NCBI GenBank assembly: GCA_028720145.1
Contig: JAQYLJ010000005.1
Location: 72,112 to 112,068, forward strand
Direction: 5' to 3'
Length of the DNA stretch: 39,957 nucleotides
Source of the DNA: Clostridia bacterium
Lineage (GTDB): Bacteria > Bacillota > Clostridia > Oscillospirales > CAG-272
In this document: piece by piece, positions 1-6,581 of the stretch
Position numbering within the stretch: the stretch's first letter is position 1
How the letters are laid out: each line of letters opens with the position of its first letter
The notes under the pieces: model-generated
What the model was told of the DNA's origin: nothing
Databases searched by the model: none
The model's input: only the letters and a program-made list of their open reading frames with translations
Position numbers and translations under genes: made by a program

Positions 1-1
1 A

Positions 2-1747
2 GGAGACTGCTATACCGTCGTCAACGAACAAGGCAATGAATACTCTGTATCCTCATACGACCTTTCAAACGGTTACTATCCGAATATCACTTCCGGTACA
101 TATAGTATCAACATCACGGTGAATATGTCCAACGCGGCGGGACAGGCGTTTCAGGTCTCGCAAGCGATCGCCTACGGCGCGCGTTATGCCCGTGCGATGG
201 ACGGAACAGCCAATCTCGATCAGGTCACGGTCGAATATCCTTCGACATATGACCACGAAAACTCTTGTTACTCCTCGAGTACTCACACGATTCATTTGAT
301 CCCAACAGAGTCAACTCCCATATTGTATAACGATTGGGAGACCATTCTGCACGAGTACGGTCACCACATTGAAACTCTCTACGGGGTCGGAGAGACTGTT
401 GGAGTGAAGCATTTCATTGACCAAACAAACATGAAAAACACATATGTTACCAATAAGTTCGCCGCGAACGAAATAAAAGAAAAAGCGTTGGCACTGGCTT
501 GGCGTGAAGGATGGGCAACTTATTTTGCTTTGAGTGCGCAAGACTATCATCTTTCCGAACTGTCTACAATCCCGAACGCCTGCAACGACTCTCTCTATCA
601 ATCTCCTAATTGCATCTATTCTTTGGGAGAAGGAAGCGAATTTACCGTCACTTACCTGCTGTATATGCTACGCGAATCGACCTATTGCGGGGTAGACTAC
701 TCCCTCGGCGACGAAAGCATCTGGAATTCCACCATGGCATCTGACGCTAATGACATTTGGGAATTCATCTTCTATCTGTATGCAAACGATGTAGGAGACA
801 TCGATTATTTAGGTGTTCTCTTGGGCAGATGCTCCTATATCCCGAACAATATTGTGCCCGACACATGTGAGCTCTATCAGGATACCCTTACCATCGTATG
901 GGAGAGATGCTCATCAGCGACCCTTTGTCCCGATTCTCGGCTGACCTTCTCATTTTATGACAAAGACATGACCCCGATTCTTTCAAAATCATTTGACCAA
1001 GACACCTCGCAAACCACAGGATATACCTCTGCCACCTTTACGGCAAACGAGTGGCAGCAACTGGTCACACAGTGTGGGGGAACTCTTCACTGGCGAGTCG
1101 GCGTCTACCACAATGACGGGAACTACCGAACCGGTCCCTACTATTCTCCACTATATTCGCATGAATTTTTCGTGGATTCGAGCACTCTGTCCACCGAAGT
1201 GGTCTACAATCGCTCCCTGTTTTCAAACAGCGGTCCCTGTCTGTGGTTCCGCTTTACGGCTCCCGAGAGCGGCACCTACGGATTCAAAACCACAGGCGAA
1301 GTCGATACATACGGAGAGCTCTTTTCCGCGCCGGTCGCAGGAATGACCTCGACCGATAATCTGCTTCTGTCCGATGACTCCTCGGGAGACGGAGAGAACT
1401 TCTCCATGTTCTATACCCTGTCAGCGAACCAAACCGTATATCTTCGCATTCGTTCCCTGACGGGCGCACAGGGGTATTTCTCTGTCCATACCACCTGCCA
1501 CCACCACACCTTTGTGGCAAACGGATTCAGTAACCATGTCTGCAACTGCGATATCTGCGGAGCACACATTCAGGAAGAACACTGCTTCGTCACAATAAAC
1601 TTCAAAGGCAATGTAAGCCACACCTGTCTTGTCTGCGGGTACACTTACGGTGGAAATGGTCCGATCCATCTCTCTTTCCCGCGCTCGGGCAATGTTGCCG
1701 CGGTCGTCACAAGCACCTCTTTCGAGAGCAAGGGCGATGAGGAATAA
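2..1747 (+). CDS. Secreted HExxH metallopeptidase-like protein, 5' end missing
   Basis: The frame is open from base 2, so the N-terminus and any signal peptide lie outside the window; 581 residues are visible. HEYGHHIE is encoded at 350-373, and about 48 residues later WREGWATYFA offers a Glu that could be the third zinc ligand, the layout of gluzincin-type peptidases. A segment at about 1240-1495 (FRFTAPESGTYGF, then DTYGELF, a DDSSGDGENF stretch and TVYLRIRS) resembles the beta-sandwich pre-peptidase C-terminal (PPC) domain of secreted hydrolases. The last 85 residues hold a Cys/His cluster (CHHHTF, HVCNCDICGAH, HTCLVCGYTYGG), probably metal-binding. Export is inferred from this architecture. 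No specific peptidase family is recognised. Local base composition is more A+T-rich than the housekeeping genes further on. Confidence 0.75.
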   Translation, partial: GDCYTVVNEQGNEYSVSSYDLSNGYYPNITSGTYSINITVNMSNAAGQAFQVSQAIAYGARYARAMDGTANLDQVTVEYPSTYDHENSCYSSSTHTIHLIPTESTPILYNDWETILHEYGHHIETLYGVGETVGVKHFIDQTNMKNTYVTNKFAANEIKEKALALAWREGWATYFALSAQDYHLSELSTIPNACNDSLYQSPNCIYSLGEGSEFTVTYLLYMLRESTYCGVDYSLGDESIWNSTMASDANDIWEFIFYLYANDVGDIDYLGVLLGRCSYIPNNIVPDTCELYQDTLTIVWERCSSATLCPDSRLTFSFYDKDMTPILSKSFDQDTSQTTGYTSATFTANEWQQLVTQCGGTLHWRVGVYHNDGNYRTGPYYSPLYSHEFFVDSSTLSTEVVYNRSLFSNSGPCLWFRFTAPESGTYGFKTTGEVDTYGELFSAPVAGMTSTDNLLLSDDSSGDGENFSMFYTLSANQTVYLRIRSLTGAQGYFSVHTTCHHHTFVANGFSNHVCNCDICGAHIQEEHCFVTINFKGNVSHTCLVCGYTYGGNGPIHLSFPRSGNVAAVVTSTSFESKGDEE

Positions 1748-1776
1748 CGATTAGGAAATAAATGCTATTTTTTCGC

Positions 1777-1805
1777 TTGCATTGTAGACATTTCATTCAT
1801 AGAAT
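1777..1805 (+). promoter_or_regulatory. Candidate sigma-A promoter for the exported-protein pair
   Basis: TTGCAT (1777-1782), a 17-bp spacer and TAGAAT (1800-1805) lie 61 bases before the start at 1867, in the gap after the peptidase-like gene. Two mismatches to consensus make this only moderately sure. Confidence 0.5.
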
Positions 1806-1866
1806 GGTATCATGTAATTGAAAAGACTGTACCCCAACATTCGATTGCTTTTGAAAGGAGTATCTC

Positions 1867-2841
1867 ATGAATTTTTCGCTTCGCAGTTTTCTCCGCAGGT
1901 CCGGTCTGTTCCTCTTGGTCGGTCTGTTCCTCTGTTCCATCTTCGGCGGGGGGAGTGCGCTCGCGGTATCGGCAACTGCGCAATCGTCTGAAAACAGATC
2001 GGAGCCGGACGCGGGGAATTGTATGCCCAAGGGCGATGAGATGCCCGCATTTCTAATCCTCGACCGCACCACCTATCTGCCCGAAGAGCCGATCACCGGC
2101 ATCTTCTGCTTTGGAATCGGCTCACCTATCAGAATTCCGGATATGTCTTATGCGTACTATTCCACCTATTTAAAATACATAGTGTGGGCGAAAGATCTGG
2201 GTTCCTATTACCAGTTGTTCGCTTCGGGTCCCTCGACCCCCGCATCCCCCGAGAGGACCGAGACCGAGTGGGTCGAACAGTACATCGCGCTCGATGAACG
2301 ATATCAGACCGAGGGGGGACCCCTTCTGTTTGACGGTGCGTACCTCTTAGCAAGTCGGAAAATGACGCACGAAGAGATGGAGAATCAATTCCGCATCAAT
2401 GAGTGGAGTCAACCGTTCGGGATTCTCGATTCTCCCTATCCGTCCGTGTATCGCGAGACCTATGTGAAATTCCGCTACTGTGAACGGGTCGTCATCCCGC
2501 GTGCACTGTTCACCGAGTCCGAGGGCACCATCACGCTCACAGGCAAACTGCAATCCTTCTTTGCAAACGACACCCTGCGTCATGCGAGTGCGTATGATCA
2601 GGAAGTGATTGATTATATTGTAGCAAGAGAAGACATCAATGAGAAGTTCAGAAATCAAAACAATCCCTACGTGGGGGATCCCTGTGTTTCGATCTCCTAT
2701 CGACTCGAAGAAACCGACAGCGGAACCGCCATTGTGTTTGACTCGCGAACAAGCGGGAGTTTCACTCTCGTGAGCGCTATCATCTATTACACCCCGCTTC
2801 CTCTCTCGCCTGACACCAAGAAAGGAGGAGAAGAATCGTGA
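1867..2841 (+). CDS. Exported protein of unknown function, paralogous to the next gene
   Basis: 324 residues. The start ATG at 1867 follows AAAGGAG with good spacing. The N-terminus is a clear Sec signal (basic MNFSLRSFLRRSG, hydrophobic LFLLVGLFLCSIF, then small residues near SALAVSA). After it comes a strand-like ILDRTTYLPEEPITGIF block, a pattern common in beta-sandwich domains of secreted Bacillota proteins, and near residue 210 VVIPRALFTESEGTITLTG. Both blocks have counterparts in the downstream lipoprotein, so the two look like diverged duplicates. The stop overlaps the next start by 4 bp (GTGA), implying coupled translation. The function is unknown; co-location with a secreted peptidase suggests a cell-surface role, but that is inference. 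Confidence 0.75.
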   Translation: MNFSLRSFLRRSGLFLLVGLFLCSIFGGGSALAVSATAQSSENRSEPDAGNCMPKGDEMPAFLILDRTTYLPEEPITGIFCFGIGSPIRIPDMSYAYYSTYLKYIVWAKDLGSYYQLFASGPSTPASPERTETEWVEQYIALDERYQTEGGPLLFDGAYLLASRKMTHEEMENQFRINEWSQPFGILDSPYPSVYRETYVKFRYCERVVIPRALFTESEGTITLTGKLQSFFANDTLRHASAYDQEVIDYIVAREDINEKFRNQNNPYVGDPCVSISYRLEETDSGTAIVFDSRTSGSFTLVSAIIYYTPLPLSPDTKKGGEES

Positions 2842-3695
2842 GAACCCGCAGTCATCTTCGCCACATTCTCGCCTGGGTCTTGCTCGCATCCCTTGTATTT
2901 CTCACCTGTTCTCTTCTCGTGGGGTGCTCTCCCGACACCGACACCGGTAACGACACCGGCAACGGCACCGAAGAAAACGGCAAAAACGATGAACAGCCAT
3001 CTCATGGAATGGTTCTCGTCGCCTATCGGTATTCCTCTGTCGTCACCTTGGAACGCACCGAATGGGCGGCGGGAGAACCCGTCACCATCTCGGTGGGGTG
3101 GGGAGACTGCTTGGAAAGCGCAGAAGATTTTCGAGCCGCTTACGGGGAGGATTCCTTCCTCGTACAATGGTTCATCAGCGGAGGGCAGTATCCTGCGAAA
3201 GCATTTAACTACACGCCCTATCGGGACTTTGAGTCTCCATATACCGACTATATGGCATGGGATTTCTCTCGGCAAAACAACCGAAAACTTCTTGCCCTCG
3301 CTGACCTCTACCATGAATGGGCGCGAAGCGGCGACATCCGTAGCGACTGTTTCGGGAACCGTCAGTTGTGCTTAAAGAGTGACAGATACACGTGTGAGGA
3401 GTTCTCGGATGCCTTCGTCGTCCCGACCGTGCTGGATACTTATGGTGCCATCTCGACAGCATCGTTTGCGAACACCTACACCTTTTCGATTCCCGTCGAA
3501 CTGTTTAACGAGAGATCCGGCGCTCTCCTGCTGCAATCCTATGTGTTCGACTTCACGCGAGGAGGAGACAGCGGATACCTGATCCCGGGAGAAGAGTTAA
3601 TCCTCGAATATACCCGAGGAGAAGATGGTTCCATCCTCTTTTCCGAGACGGTTTTCCTGACAACTCTTCTGTCAAACGCGGAAGTATCCTACTGA
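2838..3695 (+). CDS. Putative lipoprotein of unknown function
   Basis: 285 residues starting at GTG, overlapping the previous stop by 4 bp with GGAGGAG upstream. The N-terminus is a lipoprotein signal: basic residues, a hydrophobic stretch and the lipobox LLVGC. A low-complexity Asp/Thr/Gly/Asn linker (DTDTGNDTGNGT) follows the Cys, as expected for a tether away from the membrane. The mature part shares a layout with the gene before it: VVTLERTEWAAGEPVTISV against its ILDRTTYLPEEPITGIF, and FSIPVELFNERSGALLLQS against VVIPRALFTESEGTITLTG. The pair is probably anchored (this one) and released (the other) forms of one beta-rich family. No enzyme motif is visible. Confidence 0.75.
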   Translation: MRTRSHLRHILAWVLLASLVFLTCSLLVGCSPDTDTGNDTGNGTEENGKNDEQPSHGMVLVAYRYSSVVTLERTEWAAGEPVTISVGWGDCLESAEDFRAAYGEDSFLVQWFISGGQYPAKAFNYTPYRDFESPYTDYMAWDFSRQNNRKLLALADLYHEWARSGDIRSDCFGNRQLCLKSDRYTCEEFSDAFVVPTVLDTYGAISTASFANTYTFSIPVELFNERSGALLLQSYVFDFTRGGDSGYLIPGEELILEYTRGEDGSILFSETVFLTTLLSNAEVSY

Positions 3696-3732
3696 AATCT
3701 AACTTCTAACGCAAACTACCAACGCAAAAAAC

Positions 3733-3758
3733 AGGGCGCAACCGCAAGGTTGCGCCCT
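3733..3758. terminator. Bidirectional intrinsic terminator
   Basis: An 11-bp perfect stem (AGGGCGCAACC / GGTTGCGCCCT) closes a GCAA tetraloop between convergent genes. The flanking A-run (3725-3731) gives a U-tract for the minus-strand ackA-rhaD transcript; the plus side has a weaker T-rich tail. Confidence 0.8.
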
Positions 3759-3789
3759 ATCTCTATATTGTTTTGCAATGAAAACCCAA

Positions 3790-4614
3790 TTATTTGGTTT
3801 TCAAAATCCCGGCTTTCGGGGTGACTTTGAACGCAGCCGCGAGAATCTTCAGCTGCTCGTCGGTGATGGTATTCACCCGTTTGAGTCCCGCGGTGAGCAT
3901 ATAGATGGTCGCCGCCTTCTCCACCGTCTCGACCAGACCGAACGCCTCGTCCAGCGTCTTGCCCGCGCCGTAGAGACCGTGGAGCGCCCAGACGACGCTG
4001 CGCGCCGATTTCATCTTCTCGGCAGTGGCTTCACCGATTTCATTCGTCCCGCAGAGCATCCACGGGAGCACTTCCACGCCCTCGGGGAAGACCACGATGC
4101 ACTCGGTGCTCATCTGCCAAAGGGTATGGGTGAACTCGCAGGTGTCGAGCGGATGTACATAGGTCATCGCGAGCAGGTTGGTCGGGTGGCAGTGCATGAC
4201 GACTCGGTTCTCGGGGTCGACCGAGAGACGGGCGATATGGCTCATGAGGTGCGCGGGCAGTTCGCTCGTGAACTTCCCGCCGTCGCGGTAGCCCCAAAGC
4301 AGATCTGCCGTGGTGCCGTCGGAGGCAATCCGAATGATGCCGAGGTTGGTCTCGGGGTCCTCTTTGACATTCTTGAAATACTTGCCGGTCCCGGTGACGA
4401 TGAAATACTTCCCGGTGAGCGGTCCCGCGTCAAAGCCCGTCGGAATCTTGCGAATCACGCGCGTGATATCCAGATACGCCGCCACTTCTTCTTCGGAGAG
4501 CAGATAACTGATATTCCCCCCGTTGCGCTCGTCCCAGCCGAGACGGTACATATTGGCGGTGATGTCCTCCATCGCCTTCACAAAGGGCGCGGACAGAATG
4601 TCTTTTCTTTCCAT
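3790..4614 (-). CDS. rhaD: Rhamnulose-1-phosphate aldolase
   Basis: 274 residues, the usual length for RhaD. This class II aldolase splits L-rhamnulose 1-phosphate into DHAP and L-lactaldehyde. Visible motifs are WDERNGGN near residue 30 (phosphate loop), FTSELPAH with the catalytic Glu at 118, and zinc ligands His141 and His143 (HCHPTN) plus His212 (WALHGLYG). The His numbers coincide with those known for the E. coli enzyme. The gene lies 12 bp after ackA and probably shares its transcript. No rhamnose isomerase, kinase, transporter or regulator is in the window, so the rest of the pathway must be elsewhere; the enzyme could also serve fuculose-type substrates. DHAP made here enters glycolysis. 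Confidence 0.93.
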   Translation of the reverse strand: MERKDILSAPFVKAMEDITANMYRLGWDERNGGNISYLLSEEEVAAYLDITRVIRKIPTGFDAGPLTGKYFIVTGTGKYFKNVKEDPETNLGIIRIASDGTTADLLWGYRDGGKFTSELPAHLMSHIARLSVDPENRVVMHCHPTNLLAMTYVHPLDTCEFTHTLWQMSTECIVVFPEGVEVLPWMLCGTNEIGEATAEKMKSARSVVWALHGLYGAGKTLDEAFGLVETVEKAATIYMLTAGLKRVNTITDEQLKILAAAFKVTPKAGILKTK

Positions 4615-4626
4615 GACTGTATCTCC

Positions 4627-5832
4627 TTATTTCGTTACGATATCCAGCGTTTCTTTGGCGATCATGAATTCCTCGTCGGTCGGAATCACCAGCACCTTGG
4701 TCTTGGCACCGGGCGCGGTGATGTCGCCTGCCGTGCCGCGTTTCAGCGCTGCGTTCTTGTCCTCATCGATGGCAATGCCGAGGTAGTCCATGTTGCGACA
4801 GATGTTCGCGCGGACGACGGGGTCATTTTCCCCGATGCCGGCGGTGAAGACGAGCGCGTCGCACCCGTTGAGTTCTGCGACAAGCGAGCCGATGATCTTC
4901 TTCGCCTGATGATAAAACACCTTCATGGCGAGTGCACAGCGATGGTCTCCCGCCGCCTCGCCCTCCATGACTTTACGGCAGTCCGCCATCCCCGTCATGC
5001 CGAGGAATCCCGACTTTTTGGTGAGAATGGTGTCCATCTCTTCGGGCGTGTACCCGTCGACCCGCATGAGATACGGGACGATGGTGGGGTCAATGGAGCC
5101 CGTCCGCGTCCCCATCATAATGCCTTCCTGCGGGGTGAATCCCATGGTGGTGTCCACGCAGACCCCGTCTTTCATCGCGGAGAAAGAAGAACCGCTCCCG
5201 AGGTGGCAGGTCACCATTTTGAGATCTTTCAAATCCCGCCCGAGGTACTTCGCCGCCTCGCCGCTGACATAGCGGTGCGAGGTGCCGTGGAACCCGTAAC
5301 GGCGGATATGGTGCTTCTCGACGATTTCATAGGGGAGCGCATAGGTGTACGCCTCTTCGGGCAGGGTGCGGTAGAATGCGTTGTCCGCGACCACCACATG
5401 CTTGACCCCCGGCATCAGACGCTGGCAGGCGGTGATCGCCGCGATGGCGGCAGGCGCGTGCAGCGGGTTGATGGGCGTGATTTCGTGCAGATAATCGAGC
5501 TCTGCCTGTCCGACGACATTGACGGTGAGTTTCTCGCCGCCATGGACGATGCGGTGCCCCACCGCGCCGATTTCATCGACCGAGGTAAGCACCCCGTAAG
5601 TCGCGTCGGTGAGCAGATTTAAGACCTGGGTAAACGCGGTCGAATGGTCGGGCAAATCCGTCTCATAGACATATTTTTTCTCCATGCCGGGTTTCACGTG
5701 CGACACCTTCCCCCGACTGCTCTCGACACCGATGTTCTCGCACAGCCCTTTGCACATGACCGCGCCCGTGTCCATGTCGAATAGTTGATATTTGAGGGAC
5801 GAACTCCCCGCGTTGATCACCAGAATCTTCAT
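4627..5832 (-). CDS. ackA: Acetate kinase
   Basis: 401 residues from the ATG at 5832, chosen because GGGAGA sits at good spacing upstream and MKILVINAGSSSLKY is the canonical N-terminus; a longer in-frame start at 5877 lacks support. The enzyme converts acetyl phosphate and ADP to acetate and ATP, the energy-yielding step of acetate fermentation. Visible ASKHA-fold motifs are NAGSSS (Asn7), VGHRIVHGG (Arg94), DNAFYRT (Asp150), GFHGTSH (His182), CHLGSGSS, MGTRTGSIDP and FTAGIGEN. Phosphotransacetylase, often adjacent in Bacillota, is absent; the partner here is rhaD. An adjacent promoter at 5884-5912 indicates transcription independent of the upstream HAD gene. Confidence 0.96.
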   Translation of the reverse strand: MKILVINAGSSSLKYQLFDMDTGAVMCKGLCENIGVESSRGKVSHVKPGMEKKYVYETDLPDHSTAFTQVLNLLTDATYGVLTSVDEIGAVGHRIVHGGEKLTVNVVGQAELDYLHEITPINPLHAPAAIAAITACQRLMPGVKHVVVADNAFYRTLPEEAYTYALPYEIVEKHHIRRYGFHGTSHRYVSGEAAKYLGRDLKDLKMVTCHLGSGSSFSAMKDGVCVDTTMGFTPQEGIMMGTRTGSIDPTIVPYLMRVDGYTPEEMDTILTKKSGFLGMTGMADCRKVMEGEAAGDHRCALAMKVFYHQAKKIIGSLVAELNGCDALVFTAGIGENDPVVRANICRNMDYLGIAIDEDKNAALKRGTAGDITAPGAKTKVLVIPTDEEFMIAKETLDIVTK

Positions 5833-5883
5833 ACTTGAAATCTCCCGATTTTTATCATAAAGTGTTTTCTTTTCCAAAAAAGA

Positions 5884-5912
5884 AGTATAACACGCTCACG
5901 CGCGAAAATCAA
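5884..5912 (-). promoter_or_regulatory. Promoter of ackA-rhaD
   Basis: On the minus strand TTGATT (5912-5907), a 17-bp spacer and TATACT (5889-5884) lie about 50 bases before the ackA start, in the gap after the HAD gene. Confidence 0.7.
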
Positions 5913-5921
5913 GAGTGAAAA

Positions 5922-6581
5922 TCAGCCGAGATCGAGATAAAAGTCGGAAAGCGCACGAATCTCGGTCTCCTCAAACTTCGCCCACGGGTCGCTCACCCCG
6001 ACGATGGGGAATCCCATCTCGCGTGCGGTGCGGATGGAGTAGAGCGAGTCCTCGAAAAAGAGACACTCGGCGGGTTTCACGCCGCCGAAGCGGTCGAGCG
6101 CCATCTCGAAGATGCGGGTGTTCTCTTTCCCGCTCTTGTCCTCGGTATCCTCCATCGTGAGCACGAACTCAAAATAGGGGGCGAGATCGGTCTTGTCAAG
6201 GCAGATATTCACATCGGCGTGCGGGGTCATGGTGAGAATCCCCATGTGGCATCCCGCCCCTTTGAGAGCGTCAAGGAGTGCCCGTGTCTTCGGCTTCGCC
6301 TTGACTTTGCTCTCATAGTAATACGCCATTCTGGTCGTCACGAAAGCAAAGAGCGAGGGGAGGTCGGCGGTGACACCGCGCGAGGCGAAATAGCCGAGAA
6401 TCTCGCCGTACCCGCGCGAGCGCGCGATGGCTTCGCGACCCGCGTCATCCAGGACGACCCCACGCTCCGCGAGATAGTCCTCGGGCAACTGTTTCCAGTA
6501 CGCCATGGAGTCGACCAATGTGCCGTCCATATCGAAGAGCGCGTATCGGTAGCGCGTCAGGTCGTCAAGGGGTGTAGTCAT
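5922..6581 (-). CDS. HAD-superfamily phosphatase (phosphoglucomutase/phosphatase-like)
   Basis: 219 residues from the ATG at 6581, which overlaps the topB stop by 4 bp (ATGA) and has GGAGG upstream. Motif I is FDMDGTLVDS with the nucleophile Asp17 and general acid Asp19; motif II is ILTMT; a Lys in DKSGKENTRIF fits motif III; motif IV is FFEDSLYSIRTA. The helical stretch after motif I fits a C1 cap of the beta-phosphoglucomutase/sugar-phosphatase group. The substrate cannot be read from sequence: phosphoglycolate, sugar phosphates or nucleotides are all possible. Overlap with topB implies translational coupling rather than shared function. Confidence 0.88.
   Translation of the reverse strand: MTTPLDDLTRYRYALFDMDGTLVDSMAYWKQLPEDYLAERGVVLDDAGREAIARSRGYGEILGYFASRGVTADLPSLFAFVTTRMAYYYESKVKAKPKTRALLDALKGAGCHMGILTMTPHADVNICLDKTDLAPYFEFVLTMEDTEDKSGKENTRIFEMALDRFGGVKPAECLFFEDSLYSIRTAREMGFPIVGVSDPWAKFEETEIRALSDFYLDLG

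Noticed and set aside
3778-5622. A 614-codon plus-strand open frame opposite ackA-rhaD
   Set aside because: Antisense shadow of two clearly identified genes; its sequence is His/Arg-rich low-information translation.
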